Shown here piece after piece: positions 23,772 to 34,402 of a stretch of 64,000 nucleotides of DNA. The notes below the pieces were generated by a model that ran no database searches, was not told the DNA's origin, and was given only the letters and a program-made list of their open reading frames with translations. Position 1 is the stretch's first letter; each line of letters begins with the position of its first letter. The translations under genes and the position numbers were made by a program. Origin of the DNA: Alphaproteobacteria bacterium UBA6178 (GTDB lineage Bacteria; Pseudomonadota; Alphaproteobacteria; Rickettsiales; UBA3002); assembly GCA_002422205.1 (NCBI GenBank), contig DITS01000033.1:6396-70395 (forward strand), given 5' to 3'.

Positions 23772-25135
23772 GCTTTCCCCCGTTTCAGTCCGCGCATTTG
23801 CAGGGTGCTCACATCGGGTATTTTGGCGCCGTCTTCATGACGCAAAACCAGTACAAGCTGCAATCGGCATTCATCGTAGAATTTGTGAAATTGTTGCATC
23901 ACCTCGTCACGTGACAGGGTGGGATGTTGTTGTTTGACCCGATCGACTATCTCATCGATGGAGCGTTTACCATCAATGGCTTCCAGCAGATCGGCTGTGG
24001 TTTCATGCAAGGTGAAAGTGACATGTATGGGATAATTAGGAAATGCGAAGGTGGCTTTTTCTTCTTTTGTATTTCGCATCACATTGGCTGTGTCTTTCGC
24101 TGTGCTAGGCGCAATGGCTGATACCATTGAAATACTCGGAATAAGTGATGTATCTTCAATTGTCAGCTCCTCAGGCACTGGCCCATTTGTCACATAAAAT
24201 GTTTGTTTGCTGTTTAAACCAAATAGCAAATCAGCGACATGCTGCTGATCAGGAATGGGTATGGTTTTGGCCTGCGCCACAAATTCAGGATCAGTAATAT
24301 GTATCGCGGGGTTCAGTAATACTTCCTGATGATTTTCGCCAAAAACAAATTCGGCGAAAGTGCCGCCACAATTTTTTACCCATTCATAGGTTTGGGGGAT
24401 GGTATAGGCGCGATCCTGCGTGTGCAGTAACAAATCAAAAATGCCGCTATCGCCGAAATGCAAAATGTCATGCATGGTATAGTTATGCATATGCCATAGC
24501 CAGTTACTCTCTGGTAAATGGTCGATAATGGTGCGCGCCAGATTTATTTGCTCATCAATGGGATCGTTTTTTTTATCAAGCAATTCATTCAATAATGCTT
24601 GCATGTGGTAGATGCCGGTGCGGCCTGTTTGTGCGTAGACCATGACGCCCAATATGCCACCGGGTTTGAGTGCGCCGATTAATGTGCGCAACCCCTCATC
24701 GGGATCGGCCAGATGGTGCAGCACACCCGAGCAGCTAATGAAATCAAACTCACCCAAATTCAGTTTTGGAATATCGAGCAATGATTCATTGAGGTAAGTG
24801 ATATTGGTGAGGCCACGAATTTCAGCGCGTCTCTTGGCGATTGCCTGCGAGGCAGAGGACATGTCGAGCGAGACCACTTCGCCGCCGAATTCGCTGAGCT
24901 GTTCAGCCATAAATACGGATGCGTCACCGGTACCATCGCCTGCGCTTAACGCGCGGAAGCCTTTGAAGTTGGCGCGCCCACGATAGAAGCGATGATTCAA
25001 ATAATCTAACCGATCAAAGAGTGTCACGCTCAGGCGTTTATATTCATCTTCCGCATCGCATGGCGGGTAGGGCAATGCTTCATATTGCTCGCGGACTTTG
25101 GGGAGGTAGTTGGGTGCGGTTGCTTGTTGTGCCAT
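23768..25135 (-). CDS. Class I SAM-dependent methyltransferase, paralogue 1
   Basis: 455 residues, alignable end to end with the following gene: shared start N-Y-L-P-K-V-R-E-Q-Y-E, motif I S-A-G-D-G-T-G-D-A, and S-C-S-G-V-L-H-H-L-A-D-P-D-E-G. The C-terminal module L-L-E-A-I-D-G-K-R-S-I-D-E-I-V is conserved between the two. The overlap of this stop with the next start (ATGA) means coupled translation. A protein or small-molecule methylation role is possible, but the substrate cannot be inferred. Confidence 0.82.
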   Translation of the reverse strand: MAQQATAPNYLPKVREQYEALPYPPCDAEDEYKRLSVTLFDRLDYLNHRFYRGRANFKGFRALSAGDGTGDASVFMAEQLSEFGGEVVSLDMSSASQAIAKRRAEIRGLTNITYLNESLLDIPKLNLGEFDFISCSGVLHHLADPDEGLRTLIGALKPGGILGVMVYAQTGRTGIYHMQALLNELLDKKNDPIDEQINLARTIIDHLPESNWLWHMHNYTMHDILHFGDSGIFDLLLHTQDRAYTIPQTYEWVKNCGGTFAEFVFGENHQEVLLNPAIHITDPEFVAQAKTIPIPDQQHVADLLFGLNSKQTFYVTNGPVPEELTIEDTSLIPSISMVSAIAPSTAKDTANVMRNTKEEKATFAFPNYPIHVTFTLHETTADLLEAIDGKRSIDEIVDRVKQQHPTLSRDEVMQQFHKFYDECRLQLVLVLRHEDGAKIPDVSTLQMRGLKRGKA

Positions 25136-25159
25136 GCTGTTATCTATCTTTTATACTCA

Positions 25160-25192
25160 GGCCGGACCCCGTCATGAAGACGGGGTGACAGG
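25160..25192. repeat. Family B palindrome
   Basis: GGCCGGACCCCGTC-atgaa-GACGGGGTGACAGG between purL and the methyltransferase pair. It could form a stem-loop in the purL transcript. Confidence 0.8.
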
Positions 25193-25198
25193 CTTTCG

Positions 25199-27424
<2,226 letters not shown>

Positions 27425-27457
27425 GCGGTGTCATTGCCTTCGTTTGATGAAGGCCGC

Positions 27458-27485
27458 AGCATAGCAATATGCCCGCGTTTGACAA
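27458..27485 (-). promoter_or_regulatory. Promoter of purL
   Basis: Reverse strand TTGTCA (27480-27485), 16-bp spacer, TATGCT (27458-27463). It gives purL transcription independent of purCSQ. Confidence 0.55.
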
Positions 27486-27514
27486 GCGGGATTGCATGGA
27501 ATTACAGGAGAAAA

Positions 27515-27781
27515 TTAGCCGATTTGGGTGGTGTCTCGGATTTCATTGGCAGCGTAGCTGGTAGAGGGCGCGAGGCTCGTTGCTTCGATGGACGAGGCTT
27601 TGCTTACACCGGCATTGGCTACATCAATTCCGGCTTTGGCAGAGGCATAGGCACCGCCCATTAATTCCTGCAGGGTATCCATGAAGATATCCGGCACGCC
27701 ATATTGACTAGCGGTATCGATGCTAGCGCGACAAAAATTTACGGCATTCGCCAAATTAATAGGCTGAATCGCTGCTCCCAT
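27515..27781 (-). CDS. Small orphan protein
   Basis: 88 residues, not recognised. It is Ala/Ser-rich, with A-S-Q-Y-G-V-P-D-I-F-M-D-T-L-Q-E-L-M-G-G in the centre. The start at 27781 has AGGGAGG with good spacing; a longer frame to 27808 is less likely. It interrupts the purine cluster between purQ and purL. Its upstream region has a CtrA-type site and TATATT as -10, rather than the TGTCAT repeats. Confidence 0.6.
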   Translation of the reverse strand: MGAAIQPINLANAVNFCRASIDTASQYGVPDIFMDTLQELMGGAYASAKAGIDVANAGVSKASSIEATSLAPSTSYAANEIRDTTQIG

Positions 27782-27857
27782 TATGCTTGCCTCCCTAATC
27801 ACCTTCATACGGGTGATTTTATCTTTTTATCTTACCCTGAATATAGCATGAAAAGTA

Positions 27858-27872
27858 TTAAAAATATATTAA
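27858..27872. promoter_or_regulatory. CtrA-type site TTAA-N7-TTAA
   Basis: Exact TTAA-(7 bp)-TTAA 77 bp upstream of the small orphan, 11 bp from the presumed -10 TATATT. The surroundings are AT-rich, so chance occurrence is possible. Confidence 0.45.
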
Positions 27873-27936
27873 GTTTATGGTGGGTTTATGGGTGGGATTT
27901 TAATCAAATGCTAGGGAATTTGGTAGGTGGATTCTA

Positions 27937-28246
27937 GAGTTCAGATTTCAGATTTCAGAGTTCAGAAAGGTGTCATCCCGTCGCATGGCGGGGTCTGCTT
28001 TAAGTGAAGGAAGGCCGGATGCCGTGATGAACACGGCATGACAAAAAACGGAAATGTCAGAGTTTAGAGTTAAGAAAGGTGTCACCCCGTCGTATGACGG
28101 GGTCTGGTCGGCCTAGGAGGAAGCAAGGCCGGACTCCGTAACAAGTACGGGGTGACGGTGTGGGGCTTCTTTGCGTTGTCATACCCGCGGAAGCGGGTAT
28201 CCAGTAAGGGAAGTATGGCTGGATTCCCGCTTTCGCGGGTATGGCA
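27937..28246. repeat. Dense repeat cluster between purQ and the small orphan
   Basis: Heptad array GAGTTCA/GATTTCA (27937-27964); family B pair (27968-28043); heptad array GAGTTTA/GAGTTAA (28060-28073); a second family B pair (28078-28157); and two inverted family A copies (28178-28204, 28219-28244). The gene-free interval 27809-28274 contains no other feature I can support. The order heptad then palindrome pair occurs twice, suggesting a composite unit. Confidence 0.85.
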
Positions 28247-28274
28247 AGATTAAAATACCGAGGCTAATGCAAAA

Positions 28275-28964
28275 TTAATGGAAGCGTTTGAGGAGGGATG
28301 TAAACATGGCCTGACCATCGGTGCCGCCGGTGGCAGCGTCGGCATGGCGCTCAGGGTGGGGCATGAGGCCGAGGATGTTTTTGCGCTCGTTGAAAATGCC
28401 CGCGATATTAGCGCGTGAGCCATTGGGATTAGACAGGGGCGAAATATCACCATTGTCTTCGCAATAGCGGAAGGCAATCTGGCCGTTATCCTGCATGCGT
28501 TTGATCGTGTCATCATCGGCATAGTAATTACCTTCGTGATGGGCGATGGGGATGGAGATAACCTGCCCTTGCTGATAGTCGGCGGTATAAGGCGAATCGG
28601 TGGTTTCGACGCGCAAATTGACCGGCTTGCAATTGAATTTGAGGTGGTCGTTGCGCATGAGGGTGCCGGGGAGCATGCGGGTTTCGCATAGAATCTGGAA
28701 GCCGTTGCAAATGCCCAGCACATGGCCACCATTATCGGCGTAGGTACGCACGCTTTGCATGATGGGTGAATGCGCGGCCATGGCACCGCAGCGCAGATAA
28801 TCGCCATAGGTGAAACCGCCGGGGACGATGATGAGGTCGAGGCCGTCGGGCAGTTCGGAGTCGCCATGCCAGATCATTTGCGGGTTCATGCCTTCACGCT
28901 CGAGGGTGGTGAAAGCATCGCGTTCGCAATTGGAGCCGGGGAACTGGATGACGGCTGATTTCAT
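28275..28964 (-). CDS. purQ: Phosphoribosylformylglycinamidine synthase, PurQ glutaminase
   Basis: 229 residues. Class I glutamine amidotransferase: nucleophile Cys86 in G-I-C-N-G-F-Q, oxyanion segment V-P-G-G-F-T-Y-G-D-Y-L-R-C-G, and the His/Glu pair in P-H-P-E-R-H. It supplies ammonia to PurL. It starts two bases after the purS stop. Confidence 0.96.
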   Translation of the reverse strand: MKSAVIQFPGSNCERDAFTTLEREGMNPQMIWHGDSELPDGLDLIIVPGGFTYGDYLRCGAMAAHSPIMQSVRTYADNGGHVLGICNGFQILCETRMLPGTLMRNDHLKFNCKPVNLRVETTDSPYTADYQQGQVISIPIAHHEGNYYADDDTIKRMQDNGQIAFRYCEDNGDISPLSNPNGSRANIAGIFNERKNILGLMPHPERHADAATGGTDGQAMFTSLLKRFH

Positions 28965-28966
28965 GG

Positions 28967-29209
28967 TTAGTCTACTAATTCAAACTGGTAGTTTTCGACG
29001 ACGGTATTGGCGAGTAGTTTTTCGCACATTTCTTTGAGCTGGGCTGAGGCTTTGTCGTGACTGGTTTCGTCGAGAGCCAGCTCGATATATTTGCCCTGAC
29101 GCACCTGATTAATGCCGGAAAAGCCCAGATGGTCTAGTGCGTTTTCGATGGCTTTGCCTTGCGGATCGAGGACGCCGTTTTTTAAGGTGATATGGATTTT
29201 TGCTTTCAT
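28967..29209 (-). CDS. purS: Phosphoribosylformylglycinamidine synthase, PurS subunit
   Basis: 80 residues: the start K-I-H-I-T-L-K-N-G-V-L-D-P-Q-G, then V-R-Q-G-K-Y-I-E-L and a C-terminal L-L-A-N-T-V-V-E-N-Y. PurS bridges PurL and PurQ and helps ammonia transfer. It lies between purC and purQ with short gaps. Confidence 0.95.
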   Translation of the reverse strand: MKAKIHITLKNGVLDPQGKAIENALDHLGFSGINQVRQGKYIELALDETSHDKASAQLKEMCEKLLANTVVENYQFELVD

Positions 29210-29239
29210 AAACTCTTACCCGTTGTGGCTGTGATCGCC

Positions 29240-30079
29240 TTATTTTTTACGGCCAGTGCTGCCTTTGGGGGCGGCTTTGCGTGTTGGTGCCGGTTTTTTA
29301 GCGGGCGCTTTGCGCTTTGTCGACGGCTTTTTTGCGCTTGAGGTATCCAGCACTTCGGCACCGACGAGCACGCCTAAGCGACGCGCGACTTCGCGGTAAT
29401 AGTCGCCGACTTTGCCTAAATCGCGGCGGAAGCGGTCTTTATCCATTTTTTCGCCGGATTCGATGTCCCACAGGCGGCAGGTGTCGGGGCTGATTTCGTC
29501 TGCCAATACGATGGAGACGGTGTCTTCGGTGTAAACGCGGCCAAATTCCAGTTTCATATCGACCAGCTTAATGCCAACGCCCATGAACAAACCGCTGAGA
29601 AAATCATTGATGCGTAAAGCGTAGTGATGAATCTCATCCAGTTCAATGGGTTCGCAAATGTCGAATGCGAAAATATGCGATTCGGCAATGAACGGATCGC
29701 CCAGTTGATCTGATTTGAGGCAAAATTCGACCAAGGGCAGGCCGATGGGCTCGCCCTCGACGGCTTTGAAACGCTCGGCGAAGCTGCCAGCCGCGTAGTT
29801 GCGCACGATCACTTCGAGTGGAATGATTTCGACAGCGTGCACCAACTGCTCGCGCATATTGATATTGCGGATGAAGTGTGTGGGGACGCCCATTTCGCCC
29901 AGCTTGGTCATCAGCAATTCGGTGATGCGGTTGTTGATGACGCCCTTGCCGCTGATGCTACCGTGCTTTTTGCCGTTGAAGGCGGTGGCATCATCTTTGA
30001 AATGCTGGATTAACGTGCCTGGCTCCGGCCCTTCAAATAATTTTTTGGCTTTGCCTTCATAGATCGGTTTTTTGCTCAT
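29240..30079 (-). CDS. purC: SAICAR synthetase with a basic C-terminal tail
   Basis: 279 residues. The core matches PurC: Y-E-G-K-A-K-K-L-F-E-G, F-K-D-D-A-T-A-F-N-G-K-K, V-E-I-I-P-L-E-V-I-V-R-N-Y-A-A-G-S and D-T-V-S-I-V-L-A-D-E-I-S-P-D-T-C-R-L-W-D. It joins aspartate to CAIR using ATP. The last 30 or so residues are a Lys/Ala/Pro-rich tail (K-R-K-A-P-A-K-K-P-A-P), unusual for PurC and suggestive of nucleic-acid or polyanion contact. It is first gene of purC-purS-purQ. Confidence 0.94.
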   Translation of the reverse strand: MSKKPIYEGKAKKLFEGPEPGTLIQHFKDDATAFNGKKHGSISGKGVINNRITELLMTKLGEMGVPTHFIRNINMREQLVHAVEIIPLEVIVRNYAAGSFAERFKAVEGEPIGLPLVEFCLKSDQLGDPFIAESHIFAFDICEPIELDEIHHYALRINDFLSGLFMGVGIKLVDMKLEFGRVYTEDTVSIVLADEISPDTCRLWDIESGEKMDKDRFRRDLGKVGDYYREVARRLGVLVGAEVLDTSSAKKPSTKRKAPAKKPAPTRKAAPKGSTGRKK

Positions 30080-30252
30080 TATGGCTACAATTTCTCATGG
30101 TTAACGCAATAGCGCCTTTGTAATGAATAAGCTTTCAAGACGCAAATTATTTTATGGATGCGTCAGCATGGCAGGTTGCTGTTGACTTTTTGCTTTGCCC
30201 CCGCCATCTAATCCGCCATAATTATATTAACAGATATTAAGCAGGAGATGCT

Positions 30253-30576
30253 ATGACCACTTTTGATGATCGCGAACAATCCTTTGAACGCAAATTTGCC
30301 CATGATCAGGAATTGCAGTTTAAAGTGATGGCGCGCCGTAACAAATTGCTGGGTATCTGGGCTGCTGGCCAGCTTGGCAAAAGCCCTGATGACATTGATG
30401 CGTATGCTAAATCGGTCGTAGTGTCGGATTTTGCTGAGCCGGGGGATGATGACGTGCTGCGCAAAGTACTGGCTGATTTGCAAGGAGGGGGTGTGGATAT
30501 TGACCGCCCGCAGCTGCGCCAGAAAATGGATATGCTGATGCGCGAAGCCATGGATCAGATGACGCGCGAAGCGTAG
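30253..30576 (+). CDS. DUF1476 protein, ATP synthase inhibitor (zeta subunit) type
   Basis: 107 residues with the family start F-D-D-R-E-Q-S-F-E-R-K-F-A-H-D and R-R-N-K-L-L-G-I-W-A-A. In Paracoccus and relatives this family is the zeta subunit, which blocks reverse rotation of F1-ATPase through its N-terminus. Assignment rests on family knowledge. AAGCAGGAGATGCT provides the ribosome-binding site. It is a single-gene unit, divergent from purC. Confidence 0.88.
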   Translation: MTTFDDREQSFERKFAHDQELQFKVMARRNKLLGIWAAGQLGKSPDDIDAYAKSVVVSDFAEPGDDDVLRKVLADLQGGGVDIDRPQLRQKMDMLMREAMDQMTREA

Positions 30577-30596
30577 CTTTTTCAGCTTGTAGTTTT

Positions 30597-31385
30597 TTAA
30601 TCGTAGATAACGCCGGTTTTCACCGAGGCGCTGCAGACCCGGGATTTGACATTGCGTGGGTAGACGGCGGTGTCCGGATCGGTGGTGGTGGTGCAACTAC
30701 CATTGCGTGGGGCAGCGATGACTCTACCATAACCGGGGAGCCCATCGTCCATTTTGGTGTCGATATTCCATAACTCTTTAGGGGTAAAATCATAGACAGC
30801 GGATGTGTTACCACCGATGGTGCGAATAATATGACCATAATCGCTAGGAAAGTTATGGGTTGAGCTGTAATTGCCGAAAAATTGGATAGCATAATAATTA
30901 TCCAGGGGCGTTGCAGGGGCATTGATACCCGGGACATAATGATTTTCGTTATTTGGCCCAGTGACACCGCTATAGACGCCCTCAATTAATCCGGCGTTGG
31001 CCAGATGCTGCCATGCGCGGAAGCGTTCATAAATCGTGGCGCCGGTATGTACGGTGCTGTGGATGCGGCGGTTGCCATCCCCATTGCATGTTTCTTTGCG
31101 TGGGGTTTGCACGGCGTTGCTGGGGCAGCCATGCGGGTCGGTGCCCCACACCTCCTCGGCATTCGGCATGTCGCCAGGAATAGCGTGATAGTTATCGATA
31201 AAGGTGAAGAGTGCAATACGGATGGTTTCATAATCCTTGGTGTAACCGCGTAATTCAGCGCCGCGTATCAGCGCTTTTCCGCCCATGAGGCCGCCCATCA
31301 ATAAGCCGATAATTACTAACACTATGCTGAGTTCGACCAGCGTGAAGCCTTGGGTGGATTGTCGTGTGGAGAGCATCCTTTGCAT
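30597..31385 (-). CDS. Type IV prepilin-like protein
   Basis: 262 residues. The class III signal is G-F-T-L-V-E-L-S-I-V-L-V-I-I-G-L-L, with cleavage before Phe and Glu at +5, followed by a hydrophobic helix. The C-terminal domain has I-P-G-D-M-P-N-A-E-E-V-W-G and several Cys. Such proteins are pseudopilins or minor pilins of type II secretion or type IV pili. It is paralogous to the next gene. No pilus assembly genes lie nearby, so the machinery must be encoded elsewhere. Confidence 0.85.
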   Translation of the reverse strand: MQRMLSTRQSTQGFTLVELSIVLVIIGLLMGGLMGGKALIRGAELRGYTKDYETIRIALFTFIDNYHAIPGDMPNAEEVWGTDPHGCPSNAVQTPRKETCNGDGNRRIHSTVHTGATIYERFRAWQHLANAGLIEGVYSGVTGPNNENHYVPGINAPATPLDNYYAIQFFGNYSSTHNFPSDYGHIIRTIGGNTSAVYDFTPKELWNIDTKMDDGLPGYGRVIAAPRNGSCTTTTDPDTAVYPRNVKSRVCSASVKTGVIYD

Positions 31386-31446
31386 CCGTACAGTATAATA
31401 TTTTTAAGGTAATGCTACAATATGAATCAGGGTTATGCCGATAAAT

Positions 31447-32232
31447 TTAAATTATATCTCTGAAATATAGCGCACAGCGAATCGCGCTGTCGCTGAGTTT
31501 GTAACTGGCATTCAGGTCGTTATTGGCGTGGGTTCCGTCATCGGCGGCGGCGCATAAATTATTCCAGAAGCGGGCAATGATTTTGCCGTAAGCGGGGCGT
31601 CCATCATCCACTTTTGTATCGATGTTCCATGCCTCCTCAGGTTTGAGAAGCGGGGCGTAGGGCAGGTTGTTGGTTGTCGCTGCGCCTAAGATAAAATAAT
31701 TGTTGTAGACCACGGCGTATTGTTCGGTATCACCCCCGCCAGTAAAGGAGGAATGTAGCCCCCATGCCCCATTGCCTATTTTAGATTTCGGGGCATTCAC
31801 GGCTGCTGAGACATGATGCGTGGTGCTGCCGGAAAGACCGCTGTAACTTCCTTCAATGAGGCCCGCTAATGCCAGTTGCTTCCAGAATTGGTGGCGTTCT
31901 CCGGTTGCGCCGGCAGAGGCGGCGGCGGCGATATTGCCATCGCCATTGCCATTGCAGGTGCCGGGCGTTGCCGCTGTGCCGGTATCGCCGGTGCAGGCGG
32001 CGTTATCCTTGCCCCAGAATTTGGTGGCGTCTTTGAAGTCGCCGGGGATGGCGAAATATTTGTCCTGAAAGGTTTTAATCGCGGCGTGATACTGCGCTAA
32101 TTCGGTGGATACGCTGCGCAATTCGGCGGCGCGGATGAGGGACTGACCGGATAATATGCCGCCGGTGAGCAATCCGAGAATGACCAGTACGATCGAGAGT
32201 TCTACCAGTGAGAAGCCGTGCGTGGATTTCAT
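31447..32232 (-). CDS. Type IV prepilin-like protein, paralogue
   Basis: 261 residues with G-F-S-L-V-E-L-S-I-V-L-V-I-L-G-L-L as prepilin signal and I-P-G-D-F-K-D-A-T-K-F-W-G in the globular part, matching the paralogue at 30597 in order and spacing. G-N-G-D-G-N-I and Asp/Asn-rich loops could bind calcium, as in major pseudopilins, but this is inference. The gap between the two genes is 61 bases with no clear promoter, so they are probably one operon. Confidence 0.85.
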   Translation of the reverse strand: MKSTHGFSLVELSIVLVILGLLTGGILSGQSLIRAAELRSVSTELAQYHAAIKTFQDKYFAIPGDFKDATKFWGKDNAACTGDTGTAATPGTCNGNGDGNIAAAASAGATGERHQFWKQLALAGLIEGSYSGLSGSTTHHVSAAVNAPKSKIGNGAWGLHSSFTGGGDTEQYAVVYNNYFILGAATTNNLPYAPLLKPEEAWNIDTKVDDGRPAYGKIIARFWNNLCAAADDGTHANNDLNASYKLSDSAIRCALYFRDII

Positions 32233-32460
32233 ATTTTTTGCCCCGAAAATGGATGGGATGACTCTTCAGTATTTAAGCATAAATGCCTTATCTTATACTA
32301 GCGCTTTATATTTAAGAATTAGTAAAGAATGGTTGCTTGCCGACGCATTTTTGAGGGTGGTTTTCAAGGAAATGGTGAGTGAGGCATGGCCGTATTCGTG
32401 ACCTAATTGTCACATTGGGGCGCATTTATGCACAGGCGGCGATTTTGCTACAAAATGTGG

Positions 32461-32489
32461 TTGTCAGGATACAGGCGGGGCTATATATA
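32461..32489 (+). promoter_or_regulatory. Promoter of the TerB/J-domain gene
   Basis: TTGTCA (32461-32466), 17-bp spacer and TATATA (32484-32489). Further upstream, TCGTGAC-CTAA-TTGTCAC (32396-32413) is a weak match to the 11-bp operator. The rest of 32233-32518 shows nothing else. Confidence 0.5.
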
Positions 32490-32518
32490 GTGTTTGTAAC
32501 AAAGCAAAACAACAAACT

Positions 32519-33283
32519 GTGGCGTTAACCGAAATATACATGGAAGCAGTGTTAAGCAAACCAAGCGGCTTTACAGATCAGCTTACCTTCCTTGGGCAGT
32601 GCCTGCGGAAGTGGTGGTCAGTCCAATCGAGTGGGTATGCACAGGAGGTTCATGGGCAGGTGAGTGCTGCGGCAACGGAGGATACCCGCCAGATTGCGTT
32701 TACCTTTGCCATTATTGCGCTGGCAGCTAAGCTGGCGCAGGTGGATGGGGTGGTGTCGAAGCAGAGTTACTGGGCGTTTCGGGAAGTATTTCCGATGCAG
32801 GCCAGTGAAGACACCAAGATTCGTTCGCTGTTTTTGATGGCGATGAATGAGCAATCGCAACCCGATCAGTATGTACGCCAGATTGTGCGGCTGTTTCCGG
32901 GGCGGATCTCGCTGTATCGCGAAATCGTCAACCGCCTACTGAAGGTGGCGACGGCGGATTCGGGATTGAGTGCGGGACAGATGGATTATATGCAGCGCGT
33001 GGCCCTGAAGCTGGGTTTGTCGCGACGTGAATGGAAGAAAATGGCGGATAGTTTTAGTGCGCCCCGACAGACCGATCCGTATGCGGTGTTAGGGATTTCG
33101 CGCACAGCTGACGCCGCAGAGTTGAAGGCTGCGCACCGCGAATTGGTGCGTGCGCATCATCCGGACCGGTTTGCCTCGCAAGGGGCGTCGACTGAGACAC
33201 TGGAGATGCTCGCCGCGCGCATGGCAGAGATTAATGCTGCTTATGATGAGGTGCGGCGAATGAGGCCTAAAAAAGGCGCGTAA
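32519..33283 (+). CDS. TerB-like and J-domain protein (DjlA-like)
   Basis: 254 residues. Residues about 50-165 form a helical TerB-like domain (A-A-K-L-A-Q-V-D-G-V-V; D-Y-M-Q-R-V-A-L-K-L-G-L). A C-terminal J domain follows (D-P-Y-A-V-L-G-I-S) with the H-P-D motif in R-A-H-H-P-D-R-F, which stimulates DnaK. This order is that of DjlA without its N-terminal membrane helix. The start is GTG at 32519, or the ATG at 32540; neither has a good ribosome-binding site. Confidence 0.8.
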   Translation: MALTEIYMEAVLSKPSGFTDQLTFLGQCLRKWWSVQSSGYAQEVHGQVSAAATEDTRQIAFTFAIIALAAKLAQVDGVVSKQSYWAFREVFPMQASEDTKIRSLFLMAMNEQSQPDQYVRQIVRLFPGRISLYREIVNRLLKVATADSGLSAGQMDYMQRVALKLGLSRREWKKMADSFSAPRQTDPYAVLGISRTADAAELKAAHRELVRAHHPDRFASQGASTETLEMLAARMAEINAAYDEVRRMRPKKGA

Positions 33284-33375
33284 CCCTTAGGGAAACACGC
33301 CTTTTTGATACGATATAACCGGTTGAGCCTTTTCATGGTGCATACCGGTGACCAGTTGCTTGCCGAGCGACTTGT

Positions 33376-33407
33376 GGGCTAAAGCTTGCTTTAGCCCTCT
33401 TTTTTTG
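33376..33407 (+). terminator. Rho-independent terminator
   Basis: GGGCTAAAGC pairs perfectly with GCTTTAGCCC across a 2-base loop, followed by a run of T. It closes the J-domain gene unit, and its position argues against transporter translation starting at 33416. Confidence 0.92.
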
Positions 33408-33511
33408 TTCGGAGAATGACGCTAACACAGCCTGTGGATAAAATCCAGAAAATTTATATGCGGGCTGTTTTTAGCGTGAAGTTTGCAGCAAATGGCTTTA
33501 GAGACTGGCGT

Positions 33512-34402
33512 ATGCAACAGACAAAAAATATGGGCCTTTTTGCTAGCCTCATGGCCATTGGGGTGGCGTTGATATGGGGCGGTAATTTTGCGGCGTCGAA
33601 ATATGCCTTGCTGCATTTCCCGCCTTTTTATGTGATCTTCATTCGCTATCTGTTAGTGGTCGTGCTGCTGTTGCCTTTTGCCCGACCCTCTGGATTGAAA
33701 AAATCACAACTATTTACGCTGTCCCTGCTTACCATATCGCTGCATTTTACTCTGGTATTTTCAGCATTATGGCTCGGGTTGAATATTGGTACCACGGTAG
33801 TCGTGATTCAACTGGGGGCGCCATTCAGTTGTTTGTTGGGTGTTATCTTTTTAAAGGACCTGATGGGACCGTGGCGTACCTTTGGTATGGTCGTTGCGTT
33901 TATTGGAATTATCGTGGTGGCAGGCACACCGGAGGTAGCAGATAACTGGTTCGCATTTTTACTGGCAATAGCGGGGGCTTGTGCGTGGGCAGGCTCGAAT
34001 GTGTATCTGAAGACATTGGGGTCAATACCGGTGGTGCCATTATTATTCTGGACGGGTTTATTTTCGTTGCCGCAAACGTTGTGTGTTTCGCTACTGATTG
34101 AACATAATCATATTGCATTGCTTCAAGCAGCGCCAGTAACTGCTTGGTTTGGAATTGTTTATAGTGCGGTATTTTCTACTATGTTAGGCTATGGGATGTG
34201 GTATTGGCTTTTGCGAAACTATAATGTGAGTCAGGTAACGCCGTATTCGTTATTGGTTCCGATTGGCGGGTTTAGCTCTGGCATTATCTTTTTTAACGAG
34301 CAGCTTACTCTACATATGTTAATTGGTGCTGCCATTACGATTGCTGGTGTTGCGATTATTACAATAAGACGCCCCAAGCTGGTGCCGGCTCCGCGGGCTT
34401 AG
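33512..34402 (+). CDS. EamA/DMT-family transporter
   Basis: 296 residues with about ten hydrophobic helices in two EamA repeats. The first begins A-L-I-W-G-G-N-F-A-A-S-K-Y-A-L and the second A-G-A-C-A-W-A-G-S-N-V-Y-L-K. Members export metabolites or amino acids across the inner membrane; the substrate is unknown. The frame is open from 33416, but that point is ten bases after a terminator; the Met at 33512 places the first helix correctly. It is AT-richer than neighbours. Its TAG overlaps the stop of the convergent orphan. Confidence 0.82.
   Translation: MQQTKNMGLFASLMAIGVALIWGGNFAASKYALLHFPPFYVIFIRYLLVVVLLLPFARPSGLKKSQLFTLSLLTISLHFTLVFSALWLGLNIGTTVVVIQLGAPFSCLLGVIFLKDLMGPWRTFGMVVAFIGIIVVAGTPEVADNWFAFLLAIAGACAWAGSNVYLKTLGSIPVVPLLFWTGLFSLPQTLCVSLLIEHNHIALLQAAPVTAWFGIVYSAVFSTMLGYGMWYWLLRNYNVSQVTPYSLLVPIGGFSSGIIFFNEQLTLHMLIGAAITIAGVAIITIRRPKLVPAPRA

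Noticed and set aside
27937..28246. Possible insertion sequence or integron-like region
   Set aside because: There is no transposase or integrase frame, terminal inverted repeat or target duplication; it resolves into known small repeat families.
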